64,000 bases of DNA. It comes from JBBRDU01 sp038230335. Lineage in GTDB: Bacteria; Verrucomicrobiota; Verrucomicrobiia; Chthoniobacterales; UBA10450. A model generated the notes under the pieces. It made no database searches. It worked only from the letters and a program-made list of their open reading frames with translations, and was not told where the DNA came from. Shown one piece after another: positions 34,745 to 44,146 of this stretch; position 1 is the stretch's first letter, and every line of letters starts with the position of its first letter. The stretch lies in NCBI GenBank assembly GCA_038230335.1, contig JBBRNL010000011.1, positions 1 through 64,000 on the forward strand, written 5' to 3'. A program made the position numbers and the translations under genes.

Positions 34745-34976
34745 GATTCCAAATTGCCGGATGTCTCTTCCATCGTCACGGCTTATTCCGCGGGCGGGCG
34801 CTCATCCGCGACGGAGGAATCGCCGCTCACCCTGCCACCGTAAGGGCGCCCCATATCGACCAAGCCAAATCTTACCCACCATCCTGATTTCGGCCCTCGC
34901 GTCGGGGGGCCAACCTGAATTTTTGCTCGACTTTGACCCCGCCTTTAGTCACTCCTTACGTTTACGAAAATTCGAA

Positions 34977-37900
34977 ATGTATCGCCCAGCCTTCCCCTGC
35001 GCACTTCGCGTGCGCCTCTCCCATCCGTTTTTGCTCTTAGCCTTTGTCGTTGTGGGCCTTGCTCTCGCGAGTATCACGGCCAACGCGCAGAATAAAGAAT
35101 ACGGTAAATCCACCAATATCGCGGCGAGCGGCTTCGCGGAGTCCGGTGCCGTGCGCGATTTGCCCAAAGCCTCTTCTCCAGTGAGAAGCGGCCCGGCGCG
35201 GGACGAGGAAATTAACCCGGAAAACCGGGAGATTATTCGCCACGTCGACCCGAAAGTGGCTCCGTCGGCCGACAAGGCGCTCTACACCAAACCGAAAGCG
35301 ATTCGTAACGCCGCTGTTCAACCCAAGGCTTTGCCCACACCAGCTGTCAGCTTTGAAGGAATATCGCAAGCGGACACCATCGCAGCGGATCCGAATCAAG
35401 GCTTTCTGCCGCCGGACACCAATGGCGCGGTCGGGCCGAATCACTTCGTCCAATCGGTCAATTCCTCTTTCCGCGTATGGGACAAGGCGGGGAATCCTCT
35501 CACAGCCACGACTTCGCTGGCCACCCTGTTCAGTCCGCTCGGTTGTGGGACCGGGATCGACGGCGACCCCATTGTTCTCTACGACCAGCTGGCTGATCGC
35601 TGGATCATCAGCGAATTCTGCACGGTCGCGAACCCGAACAACCATCAGCTCATTGCCATTTCTAAAACGAGCGATCCGACCGGCTCCTATTACCTCTACG
35701 ATTTCATGATGCCGAACAATAAGTTCAACGATTACCCGCATCTGAGCGTGTGGTCGGACGCTTATTACATGACCGACAACCAGTTTAACCAGGCCGGGAC
35801 CGCCTTCCAACAGGCGGGCGCATTCGCCTTCAACCGCGCCAAGATGCTGGCCGGTGATCCGACGGCGGGACTGGTCTATTTCGACACGGCGGTGCTCTTT
35901 CCGCCCGGCGTTGGGATCAACGGAACCGATGGGATCGGTGGAATGTTGCCGGCCAACGTCGATGGCCTGGTCGCGCCGCCCACTGGCGCCCCCTGCCCGT
36001 TTGCCTACGTCCAATCGGGTGAGTTCGGCGACCCAGCCGATCAACTGCGCATTTTCGAGTTCCATGTCGACTTCGTCACACCGGCCAATTCCACTTTTAC
36101 GGAGAGGACGGGCAGCCCATTGGCGGTGGCCGCGTTTGATCCCGTGACCGTTCCAAACTCGCGCAATGTCGTTCCCCAGCCCGCTCCGTCCGCCGCCACT
36201 TCTTACCTCGACGCCATCAACGATCGTCTTATGTTTCGTCTGGCCTACCGAAATTTCGGCGCAAGCGAATCGCTGGTTCTGAATCACACAGTAAACGCTG
36301 CGGTAAATCCGTCCTACCGCGCCGGTGTGCGCTTTTACCAACTGAACCGGGCGACGCCGTCGGCCGCTTTCGCCATTGCGGAGCAGCAGACCTTCGCCGG
36401 TGCGGCCGGGGACACGGCCAGTCGGTGGATGGGTAGCGCTGCCATGAATTTCCAGGGGGATATCGCGGTCGGCTACAGCGTTTCAAGCACGACCGTTTTT
36501 CCTTCGATCCGATATGCGGCCAAATTGGGAACGGACCCCGCCGGGAGCGGATTGGCTCAGGGCGAGCAAACTCTCATCGCTGGCGGCGGCGCCCAAACCA
36601 GCACGTCGGGACGCTGGGGCGATTACAGCGACATGACCGTCGATCCTTCGGACGATTGCTCGTTTTGGTTTACGGAGGAATATTATGCAGCCAGCAGCGC
36701 CTCGAGCTGGCGCACTCGCATCGCCAGGATTGTGGTCGGCACGGCTGCGGTCTCACCTCGTGGGACGATTTCTGGAACTGTGACAAACTGCCAGACGGGC
36801 CTGCCGGTTGCCAACGCGGTCATCCAGATTACAGGAGGTTTTATCAGGACAACGGCCGCGGACGGCACCTACAGTGCGACGGTCGCTCCCGGAACTTATT
36901 CCGCAACAGTGACGGCGCCGAGCTTCGGCCCGGCTACATCGGGAAGCCTGCTCGTCTCCAACGGGGGCACCGCAACTTTTAGTGTGTGCCTCGCGGGCGT
37001 TCCGATCCTGACGGCTGATACCTCCGCGGTCACAGCCGACAGCTGCAACTCAAACGGGATCATCGATCCTAACGAGATCATCACAGTAAACCTTGGTATC
37101 AAAAATACCGGATCGGCCAACACGAGTAATCTTGTGGCCACTCTCCAGACGACCGGCGGCGTAACGAGCCCGAGTGCGCCGCAAACGTACGGAGTGGTGA
37201 CGGCGGGTGGATCGACCGTCTCCAAGTCATTCACTTTTACATCGGGCAACGTGGCCTGCGGTTCGTCTATCATCGCCACGCTGGCGTTACAGGATGGCGC
37301 GACGAACCTGGGCACGATCACCTTTACCTTCCAGACCGGCACGGCGGGAGCACCTGCCACCGCCACTTATTCGTCGGGGAATTCAGCCGTCGCCATCCCC
37401 GATCAGGGATCTGTCGATGTGCCGATCACGATCAACGATGTGGGTTCGATCTCGGATGTGAATGTGAGCGTCCGCCTCAATCATACTTTCGACAGTGACC
37501 TGGTCATTTCTCTGATCGGCCCGGACAACACGAGCGTGATCCTCGTTAACAAACGCGGCAGTTCCGGCCAAAACTTCGGCACGGGCAACAACGACTGCTC
37601 CGGCACACCGACTCTGTTCGACGATTCGGCCGCTACCTCAATCGCCGTCGGGACGGCCCCATTCACCGGTAGTTTCAAACCCGAATCGGTGCTCTCGGCC
37701 TTCAATGGCAAAAGCATCACTGGCACGTGGAAACTTCACTTCTCGGACACGGCCGCGGTCGATACCGGCACGGTCGGTTGTGCAACTCTTCAAATCACCC
37801 GGCAACAGTTCGTTTGTTGCGGCGTTTCTGGCACCCCTGCGATCGCATCGGGTGGCTCAGCCGTCGTTACGGCGGAGAACTTTACTCCGGCGAACAGCGC

Positions 37901-39449
37901 TCCTGATCCGGGCGAATATGTCACCGTGAGCCTGCCGGTTATCAACACAGGCACAGCCAACACGGCGAATCTTATCGGAACACTACAGGCCAGCGGCGGT
38001 GTCACGAATCCAAGTGGACCGCAGACTTACGGCGTCGTTGTAGCGGGTGGCCCAACCGCTGCAAAATCGTTTAGCTTCATCGCCACGGGCGCTTGCGGCA
38101 GTAACATCACCCTCACCCTGGCTTTGCAGGATGGTGTCACCAATCTCGGCAGCGTGACCTACAGCTTGAGATTGGGCACCATCAGCAACGTCTCTCAAAC
38201 TTTCTCAAACGGCACCGCCATTACGATTCCGGCCACCGGAACCGGCGCGACCACGGGCGCACCGGCGACTCCCTACCCATCCAACATCACCGTGGCTGGC
38301 GCACCGGTCTCGCCATCAAAAATTACGGTCACGCTGAAAAATATCAGTCACACCTTCCCGAGCGACGTCGACGTTCTCCTGGTTGGACCGACGGGACAGA
38401 AATTTATTGTTCTGTCGGATGCAATCGGCGGGACAGATTGGACGGGACAGACCTATACGTTCGATGACAATGCCGCGGCCATCCTCTCGAATGCGGGCAC
38501 TCCCCCGGCATCCGGCTCCTTCCGCCCCACCAATTACGGAACCGGCGACGTTTTCCCAGTGCCGGCGCCGGCTGCACCGTACCTCAGTCCCGCCACGGCG
38601 GGCGCGAATACACTCGCTTCAACCTTCGCCGGACTTAATCCGAACGGAACCTGGAGTCTTTATGTGGTGGATGACGCTGGCACCGACATCGGCTCCTTTG
38701 CGGGAGGTTGGGACCTGACCATCACGTCCAGCACGAACGTGTGTATCGCAAACCAGGCGCCCTCTATCGTTAACGGCCCGCCTCCTTCGCCGGTCATCGT
38801 GGGAACTCCTTACTCATTCAAGTTCATCGCGTCGGGAAACCCGGCGCCGTCCTTCAGCGAATCCGGCGCGCTCCCGCCCGGGCTTGGACTTTCGGCGGGA
38901 GGCGTCTTGTCCGGCACCGCCACATCGGGTGGAACGGGTAGCTTCCCCAATATCGTTGTCACTGCGACTAATGGCGTCGCTTCGGATGCCACGCAAACTT
39001 TCGGCCTGAGCACCGCCACCCGCACCGCCAATTATCTGGCCGGCTTTGGATTGACTGGCAGCGACGCCGTTTTCACTTTCGATTACGATGGTGATGGATT
39101 GGCCAACCTCCTGGAGTACGGCCTCGGTCTCGATCCTACCATCGCAGGCCTGAATGGTTTACCCGTCGTAACTCTTAAGGATTACAGCGGCACGCAGTAT
39201 CTATCGATGACCTTCCACCGGTCGTCCCTCGCAACGGATCTTACTTATATAGTACAGGGTTCGGCCGATCTCTCGAATTGGACAGATCTCGGCACCAGCG
39301 CGGCGGGCGCAACGACAGGCGGCCCCGGCTTCATCGCGCCCGAGACTGGCTCCGCCCCGACCTTTACAGTCGAAGTGCGCGATACCGTCCCGTACGATCC
39401 GAACGCGATGGCAAAGCGCTTTATCCGGCTCAAGATCACGTCGCCCTAA
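34977..39449 (+). CDS. Giant secreted multidomain protein with two P domains
   Basis: 1490 residues from ATG 34977; the open frame begins at 34707 but its extra 90 residues overlap the divergent gene. Order: signal peptide (about 1-38); linker to 115; a propeller-like region (about 120-585, ADPNQGFLPPDTNGAVGPNHF, then RWGDYSDMTVDPSDD); a carboxypeptidase-regulatory-like domain (594-675); a module with NTGSANTSNL; a proprotein-convertase P domain (about 795-935, VSVRLNHTFDSDLVISLIGP); a second copy of both modules (945-1255); a putative Ig domain (1260-1345); and a C-terminal FDYDGDGLANLLEYGLGLDP module. No protease triad is seen. Probably surface or extracellular. Confidence 0.9.
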   Translation: MYRPAFPCALRVRLSHPFLLLAFVVVGLALASITANAQNKEYGKSTNIAASGFAESGAVRDLPKASSPVRSGPARDEEINPENREIIRHVDPKVAPSADKALYTKPKAIRNAAVQPKALPTPAVSFEGISQADTIAADPNQGFLPPDTNGAVGPNHFVQSVNSSFRVWDKAGNPLTATTSLATLFSPLGCGTGIDGDPIVLYDQLADRWIISEFCTVANPNNHQLIAISKTSDPTGSYYLYDFMMPNNKFNDYPHLSVWSDAYYMTDNQFNQAGTAFQQAGAFAFNRAKMLAGDPTAGLVYFDTAVLFPPGVGINGTDGIGGMLPANVDGLVAPPTGAPCPFAYVQSGEFGDPADQLRIFEFHVDFVTPANSTFTERTGSPLAVAAFDPVTVPNSRNVVPQPAPSAATSYLDAINDRLMFRLAYRNFGASESLVLNHTVNAAVNPSYRAGVRFYQLNRATPSAAFAIAEQQTFAGAAGDTASRWMGSAAMNFQGDIAVGYSVSSTTVFPSIRYAAKLGTDPAGSGLAQGEQTLIAGGGAQTSTSGRWGDYSDMTVDPSDDCSFWFTEEYYAASSASSWRTRIARIVVGTAAVSPRGTISGTVTNCQTGLPVANAVIQITGGFIRTTAADGTYSATVAPGTYSATVTAPSFGPATSGSLLVSNGGTATFSVCLAGVPILTADTSAVTADSCNSNGIIDPNEIITVNLGIKNTGSANTSNLVATLQTTGGVTSPSAPQTYGVVTAGGSTVSKSFTFTSGNVACGSSIIATLALQDGATNLGTITFTFQTGTAGAPATATYSSGNSAVAIPDQGSVDVPITINDVGSISDVNVSVRLNHTFDSDLVISLIGPDNTSVILVNKRGSSGQNFGTGNNDCSGTPTLFDDSAATSIAVGTAPFTGSFKPESVLSAFNGKSITGTWKLHFSDTAAVDTGTVGCATLQITRQQFVCCGVSGTPAIASGGSAVVTAENFTPANSAPDPGEYVTVSLPVINTGTANTANLIGTLQASGGVTNPSGPQTYGVVVAGGPTAAKSFSFIATGACGSNITLTLALQDGVTNLGSVTYSLRLGTISNVSQTFSNGTAITIPATGTGATTGAPATPYPSNITVAGAPVSPSKITVTLKNISHTFPSDVDVLLVGPTGQKFIVLSDAIGGTDWTGQTYTFDDNAAAILSNAGTPPASGSFRPTNYGTGDVFPVPAPAAPYLSPATAGANTLASTFAGLNPNGTWSLYVVDDAGTDIGSFAGGWDLTITSSTNVCIANQAPSIVNGPPPSPVIVGTPYSFKFIASGNPAPSFSESGALPPGLGLSAGGVLSGTATSGGTGSFPNIVVTATNGVASDATQTFGLSTATRTANYLAGFGLTGSDAVFTFDYDGDGLANLLEYGLGLDPTIAGLNGLPVVTLKDYSGTQYLSMTFHRSSLATDLTYIVQGSADLSNWTDLGTSAAGATTGGPGFIAPETGSAPTFTVEVRDTVPYDPNAMAKRFIRLKITSP

Positions 39450-39517
39450 AGACACCTTCTGTATCGAACATCGGGTGGGAGCCGATGCCACGTCGCCGTT
39501 TCGCTCTGCGAGCCGTT

Positions 39518-40333
39518 CTATGTGCCGGAGGCGGCGTGCGCCTTGTTGTATTCTTCCACCGCTTTCGGCATCAACGCTTCCAACTGTTGGATGCGCGTGC
39601 CGTGCGAGGGATGCGTAGAAAGAAATTCAGGAGGTTGATTGCCTCCCGTGTTTTCCATTCTTTTCCAAAAACGAATACTCTCCTGCGGATCGTACCCGGC
39701 CCGGGCCATATAGGTAAGACCAATTTGGTCCGCCTCCGATTCATGTTTACGGCCGAAGGGCATGAGCACGCCATACTGCGCGCCTGCACCGAGTGCTCCC
39801 ATGACGGCGCGTTGTTTGTCGTAGTCCATGTTGGATAACGACATGGCTACACCCGACATCGCTGTTTGCGCCAAATTCTGCTCAAAAACACGCTGGGATC
39901 CGTGACGCGACGTGGCGTGCGCCATCTCGTGTCCGAGAACCGTGGCGAGCGCCGCTTCATTTTGCGCCACTGGCAGGATACCGGTATAAACCACGATCTT
40001 TCCGCCCGGCAGGCAGAACGCATTGACTTGCTTGTCTTGCACGAGCGATACCTGCCACTGAAAACCGGCGCCTGCTTTCCCCGTCGCTCCAGCCAGGCGC
40101 GAAGCGACGCGCTTCACCAGCTCCAGTTCCGGACCCGATTGGATAGGCTGCGCTTCGGACAGAACTTTCTGATAACTCTGCACGCCGAGCGTCGCCTCCT
40201 GTTGCTCGGACATTCCCACATGACTCTTTCGTCCCGTCTCCGGATTCACGAACTTCTCAGATGAGAAGTATTGATATCCAAAATAAAGTGCCGCCAGTAA
40301 TATCGGAAGCCATCGAATGTGCCGTGCTTGCAT
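39518..40333 (-). CDS. M48 family zinc metalloprotease
   Basis: 271 residues from ATG 40333; the extended frame to 40516 has no supporting features. One transmembrane helix at about 8-22, then the catalytic domain with HEMAH at 135-139 and the third ligand in HESEADQIG (about 198-206), followed by STHPSHGTRI typical of LoiP/BepA-type peptidases. The fold resembles periplasmic quality-control proteases that degrade misassembled outer-membrane proteins. Three close plus-strand genes diverge from its start. It converges on the giant protein gene. Confidence 0.93.
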   Translation of the reverse strand: MQARHIRWLPILLAALYFGYQYFSSEKFVNPETGRKSHVGMSEQQEATLGVQSYQKVLSEAQPIQSGPELELVKRVASRLAGATGKAGAGFQWQVSLVQDKQVNAFCLPGGKIVVYTGILPVAQNEAALATVLGHEMAHATSRHGSQRVFEQNLAQTAMSGVAMSLSNMDYDKQRAVMGALGAGAQYGVLMPFGRKHESEADQIGLTYMARAGYDPQESIRFWKRMENTGGNQPPEFLSTHPSHGTRIQQLEALMPKAVEEYNKAHAASGT

Positions 40334-40487
40334 GTCTCCAACATAACAAACGAATCGCACCGTTCGACTAGAAATCGTCGCTGGTGGGACGAGTTCCGTC
40401 GCGCTCGTCACTTCTCCGAAATTGAGCATTGGACGTTGGGCGTTGCGCGTAGAACGTTTGCTTCCTCCTGGAAATATCGCACCACCT

Positions 40488-41078
40488 ATGTCCGCCCTCG
40501 CCCCCGCCGCCCTCACTATCCTGCACGAATGGGTCCAGTCCGAAAGTCTTCGCCGCCATTGCTACGCGGTGGCGGACGCGATGAAACATTTCGCTGCGCT
40601 TCGCGGTGCCGATCCCGATCTGTGGGAAGCGGTGGGCCTTTTGCACGACATGGATTACGAACGTCATCCCAATCAGGAGCAGAGCCCAGCGGAAGGTCAT
40701 CCGTTCGTCGGTGTAGCCTGGCTCCGGGAGCACGGCTGGAGCGAGGAAGTCGGCCGTGCCATCCTCTCCCACGCCGATTATTCCGGGATCGCGCGAGAAA
40801 CTCCGCTCGAGCAGACTCTTTACGCCGTGGACGAACTGAGCGGATTTGTCACCGCGGTCGCGCGCGTCCGTCCCTCCAGGAGTATCCGCGAGGTGGACGT
40901 CGCCTCGGTGAAAAAGAAACTGAAAGACAAGGCCTTTGCCCGCGCGGTCAATCGGGATGATATCGTCCGTGGCGCGAACGAGCTGGGAATGCCCTTGGAT
41001 GAAGTCATCGCTGAGGTCATAATCGCGCTCGCCGCAGACGCCGACCGACTCGGCCTCGCCGGGACTCCTCCTTTGTAG
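40488..41078 (+). CDS. HD-domain hydrolase
   Basis: 196 residues from ATG 40488 (frame opens at 40422). The HD signature is H of RRHCYAVADAM, then LLHDMDYERHP for HD, and AILSHADYSGIARETP for later ligands. This compact type is found in HDIG proteins of unknown substrate, often nucleotide phosphohydrolases. Cytosolic. The stop codon TAG is provided by the head of an R1 repeat (TTGTAGTC at 41073-41080), so its C-terminus may have been set by insertion of the element. Confidence 0.88.
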   Translation: MSALAPAALTILHEWVQSESLRRHCYAVADAMKHFAALRGADPDLWEAVGLLHDMDYERHPNQEQSPAEGHPFVGVAWLREHGWSEEVGRAILSHADYSGIARETPLEQTLYAVDELSGFVTAVARVRPSRSIREVDVASVKKKLKDKAFARAVNRDDIVRGANELGMPLDEVIAEVIIALAADADRLGLAGTPPL

Positions 41079-41100
41079 TCGCTTCCCTCTGGGAAGCGCA
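41073..41100. repeat. R1 hairpin element, single
   Basis: TTGTAGTC, stem GCTTCC, loop CTCT, stem GGAAGC, GCA. It overlaps the stop codon of the HD-domain gene and lies between convergent genes. Confidence 0.8.
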
Positions 41101-41183
41101 GAAGCTTTTATCCCCTAGTCGATCTCCGCATCCCAGACGGTCCGGTGTTTGATTGACCAGAAGGGCCGCCTTCTGGCTGCCCC

Positions 41184-42008
41184 TCATCGGGAGGTTCCTT
41201 TTTGCGCGACGATTTCCAGAACCAACGGAGTGGTCATCAAGGCGTTGGGATTGGCCCCGGCGGCGGCAAACTCGGACCGTAATTTCTCACTGAAAGTCGC
41301 ATCGATTTTACCGAGCGCGTGCAGCCGGGTCGTGCCACTTTGAATGAAAGCAGCCAGCCATTGCCACATGTAATCCTCAGGTCGAACGCAGAACACATGC
41401 GGGACCACTGATCGAATTGTCAATCCGTTCCCGGCCAGCAACGGCGGTATATCCAAACCGATATCGGCTTTGCCGCCGGTCTCTCGCCAACTTTCAATCA
41501 CATGCTCCGCGAATGCTTCCTGTGTGGGGAGTCGCGGAGAAAACCGCCAGGTCCGATAATGCCCATACTCAAGAAAGATAGCGCGTCCGCCGGGACGCAA
41601 TGAATCGCCCAGTTTCTGGACGAGCAGTGCTGGGTCGGAAACGAAGGAGACCACCCAGCGGCACCAAGAAAAGTCATAACTCGCGGCCGGCCACGAATCA
41701 GTCATCAGATCCAACTCATGCACATTCACGTTCGTCAGGCCACGCGCCTTGCATGTGTCCCGAATATTCTGCACGAACTTGGCGGACCGTTCGACCGCCG
41801 TTACCTGGCCGGTCGGTCCGACAATCTCCGCCAGGTCAACCGTCGCGTAACCGGGTCCCGCACCGAGATCGAGCACCGTGCTGCCGGCCGTGATGCCGGC
41901 CTGCCGCCAGCCATTTAAAACCACTCCTCGCCAGACGCGGTGTTGCAGTCCGAGCCGCAAAATTTCTTCGTCGTTCGTGCCGAGGACGTAATCGCGTTCC
42001 CTTGTCAT
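41184..42008 (-). CDS. Class I SAM-dependent methyltransferase
   Basis: 274 residues from ATG 42008; an earlier ATG at 42029 adds seven residues. SAM-binding motif I is VLDLGAGPGYATVDLAEIVG, acidic loop AVERSAKFV, and motif IV YDFSWCRWVVSFVSDP. Overall it looks like UbiE/Methyltransf_25-type enzymes acting on small molecules. No neighbour explains the substrate. It converges on the HD-domain gene. Confidence 0.88.
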   Translation of the reverse strand: MTRERDYVLGTNDEEILRLGLQHRVWRGVVLNGWRQAGITAGSTVLDLGAGPGYATVDLAEIVGPTGQVTAVERSAKFVQNIRDTCKARGLTNVNVHELDLMTDSWPAASYDFSWCRWVVSFVSDPALLVQKLGDSLRPGGRAIFLEYGHYRTWRFSPRLPTQEAFAEHVIESWRETGGKADIGLDIPPLLAGNGLTIRSVVPHVFCVRPEDYMWQWLAAFIQSGTTRLHALGKIDATFSEKLRSEFAAAGANPNALMTTPLVLEIVAQKGTSR

Positions 42009-42158
42009 ATGATCTGATCTAAGTAACACCCTAAGCTTCTACTCTCCGCCTCGTTTGTCCCACCCGATTCTTGCCCCATGTTAGGAACCCCGGATGAGTG
42101 CTTGCGGGCGAGCGTCCCATTGCTAAGGATGGCGACTGAGCTACAGAAATACACTTAG

Positions 42159-42437
42159 ATGAAAGCAACATGGAAAAATACGCTGCTCGCGCAGAGCGAT
42201 GATACCGTAATGGTGGAAGGCAATCATTACTTCCCGGCCGATTCGATCGACCCAACGCATTTCGTGGCCAGCGTGACGCACACGACCTGTCCATGGAAAG
42301 GGGTGGCCAGTTACTACAACATCTCCGTGGACGGCGAGATAAACAACGATGCGGCATGGTACTATCCGGAACCGAAAGAAGCGGCTGCCAACATCAAAGG
42401 CCGCATCGCCTTCTGGAAGGGCGTGACGATTTCATAA
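42159..42437 (+). CDS. DUF427 protein
   Basis: 92 residues, the typical single-domain size. Key phrases: VMVEGNHYFPADSI, THTTCPWKGVASYYNI, AAWYYPEPKEAAANIKGRIAFW. The conserved TxCPWKG-x-A-xY site is a family hallmark; function is unknown. It starts a two-gene unit with the histidine phosphatase, 14 bp apart. Confidence 0.93.
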   Translation: MKATWKNTLLAQSDDTVMVEGNHYFPADSIDPTHFVASVTHTTCPWKGVASYYNISVDGEINNDAAWYYPEPKEAAANIKGRIAFWKGVTIS

Positions 42438-42451
42438 TACCTTCTCCGCCC

Positions 42452-42931
42452 ATGCTACGCGTGTCGCTTACTCTGCTGTTCCTTGCCTTTCTTTCCCTCC
42501 GGGCGACGGCCCAGCCGACAATCTTCATCACGCGTCACGCCGAAAAGGCTAACTCCGGAGGGAACGATCCCGATCTTTCAGAAATCGGCTGGACCCGCGC
42601 CGAGTTACTGGCCCGAATCCTGAAAGATGCCAATATCACGGCCATCTACACCACCGAATTCAAACGCACTCAGCAAACGGCTGAGCCTCTCGCGCGAGCC
42701 CTCGGCGTCCCGGCCACGGTGGTTCGGGCCACGGCCACAACGTCCCTCGTCGAGAGATTCAAGGCGATCACCGGAAACATTCTTGTCGTCGGCCACGGCA
42801 ACACCATTCCTGATTTGATTAAAGCACTTGGTCTAACGGAAGCGATCAATCTCGGAGAGAACGACTATGACAATCTGTTCGTCGTCGTGCCGGACAATCC
42901 AGCACGGCTCATCAGATTGCACCTGCCCTGA
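42452..42931 (+). CDS. Secreted histidine phosphatase
   Basis: 159 residues from ATG 42452 (frame opens at 42293 inside DUF427). Signal peptide 1-20 (RATAQ). Phosphohistidine motif TRHAEK near residue 28, partner GWTRAELLARIL, and second His VVGHGNTI. Branch-1 phosphatases of this type act on phosphoesters; this one should be periplasmic. Co-directional and close to DUF427, but no shared function is obvious. An R2 hairpin follows at 42972. Confidence 0.9.
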   Translation: MLRVSLTLLFLAFLSLRATAQPTIFITRHAEKANSGGNDPDLSEIGWTRAELLARILKDANITAIYTTEFKRTQQTAEPLARALGVPATVVRATATTSLVERFKAITGNILVVGHGNTIPDLIKALGLTEAINLGENDYDNLFVVVPDNPARLIRLHLP

Positions 42932-42971
42932 ACTTTCCTCACGCTCGAATCGATTACGATTACGAAAGGAA

Positions 42972-43002
42972 GGTAGGGGCCGTTGGCCGCAACGGCCTTT
43001 CC
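42972..43002. repeat. R2 hairpin element
   Basis: GGTAGGGG, stem GCCGTTG, loop GCCG, stem CAACGGC, CTTTCC. The stem differs from the other R2 copies but is perfectly complementary; the GTAGGGG head is conserved. Confidence 0.8.
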
Positions 43003-43069
43003 GATTCGATTAGGAGCACCTGTTTCCTCATTGAATACGACTGGCCCATTGCCTTAACCTTGAATCTCC

Positions 43070-43393
43070 ATGGCAGGCATCTGTGTTATCGTTGCGTACC
43101 GGCCCAAGCCGGGAAACGAAAACGCGTTGCTCGATATCGTGCGCGAACGCGTTCCAACACTTCGTCGCGAGGGGCTCGTCACGGATCGCGCTCCCACCAT
43201 CATGCGAGCGAAAGACGGCACAATCATTGAAGTTTCAGAATGGAAATCGCACGAAGCCATCGACGCTGCGCATAAGAATCCAAACGTGCTGGCCATGTGG
43301 GCGCAATTCTTCGAAGTGTGCGATTGCGTTCCACTCAGAACGATCGCCGAAGCGGAAGAGATGTTCGCCGGATTCCAGCCGGTGGATGAGTGA
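43070..43393 (+). CDS. Antibiotic-biosynthesis-monooxygenase-like dimeric barrel protein
   Basis: 107 residues. The ferredoxin-like half barrel is seen in VIVAYRPKPGNENALLDIVRERVPTLRREG, IEVSEWKSHEAIDAAHKNPNVLAMW and VPLRTIAEAEEMF. Members are small cytosolic oxygenases or stress proteins; catalytic residues cannot be assigned here. Single gene, convergent with the membrane protein at 43455. Confidence 0.82.
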   Translation: MAGICVIVAYRPKPGNENALLDIVRERVPTLRREGLVTDRAPTIMRAKDGTIIEVSEWKSHEAIDAAHKNPNVLAMWAQFFEVCDCVPLRTIAEAEEMFAGFQPVDE

Positions 43394-43418
43394 ACAAAGC
43401 GCGAACCGGCCGATCGCG

Positions 43419-43449
43419 CTGTAGCCGCCTCACTCTTTTGAAGCGTTCT
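43419..43449. repeat. R1 hairpin element, single
   Basis: CTGTAGCC, stem GCCTC, loop ACTCTTTT, stem GAAGC (one G-T type mismatch), GTTCT. Between convergent genes. Confidence 0.8.
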
Positions 43450-43454
43450 AAGGT

Positions 43455-44135
43455 CTACTTTATGATTCGATCAGTAAGACCGAAAGCCACTGCGTAGCAG
43501 ACGAAGATCGCTGCGCCCCCGGCTACGCCACTGAACAAAGCGACTCGCCACGAGCCGCGCCGAAGAGTTCGAGCCAAAACCGCGAGGGCCAGCGCGATCC
43601 CAAATTCGCCCACAATAATGTAATGGGGAGTGTAAGAGATCATGCGGCAGCCCTGGTATTGCCACCAATGGATCCGCTTCGCCATCTCTTCGTAAAACGG
43701 GATGTTAATGGCTCCGAGCAGCGCCACCGCCATCAGTCCGCGGCTGGCAAATCGCTCAGACAAACGCAGCCCGATGTAGCCGAATTGCACCGCCACCACT
43801 TCCCACGCGAGCGGCATCCAGAGGGGAGACCGCCACAACATCGGACCACCGCCGGGCGAGTAGTCGAGGGTCCTCGTGTAATCGACCAGCCATGCATCGG
43901 CCGCCAGTTCGACACAACCGACGGCTAGTCCAAAAAGTATGAACCGGCCGATGAGCGCATCACGCCGCGCCAGGGCAAAACCTATCAGCAACGCATTGTC
44001 GATCACGTTCAAGGCCAGCCCGGTGCGCCAATCCGACCACGGAGCCAGCGTGAGTAGCGAAACCGCAACCACATTGATGACGATCGTAGCGAGAACGACC
44101 CGCAGTCGCTCTGCTTCAACGGATGAGACGCGCAT
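43455..44135 (-). CDS. Multi-spanning membrane protein, unknown
   Basis: 226 residues with six or seven helices spread evenly (about 14-32, 38-56, 61-80, 105-125, 133-148, 168-185, 197-218). Conserved-looking polar sites include WLVDYTRTLDYSPGGGPMLWRSPLWMPLAW and EEMAKRIHWWQYQ, the second with Glu and His that could bind metal. I do not recognise the family with certainty. It sits 11 bp downstream of the secreted protein gene at 44147 on the same strand. Confidence 0.7.
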   Translation of the reverse strand: MRVSSVEAERLRVVLATIVINVVAVSLLTLAPWSDWRTGLALNVIDNALLIGFALARRDALIGRFILFGLAVGCVELAADAWLVDYTRTLDYSPGGGPMLWRSPLWMPLAWEVVAVQFGYIGLRLSERFASRGLMAVALLGAINIPFYEEMAKRIHWWQYQGCRMISYTPHYIIVGEFGIALALAVLARTLRRGSWRVALFSGVAGGAAIFVCYAVAFGLTDRIIK

Positions 44136-44146
44136 TGCGCTCGCCT

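Noticed and set aside
35037..36341. A 434-codon open frame antisense to the giant P-domain protein gene
   Set aside because: It mirrors a high-GC coding strand, is Arg-rich, shows no domain, and the plus-strand gene has clear domains.
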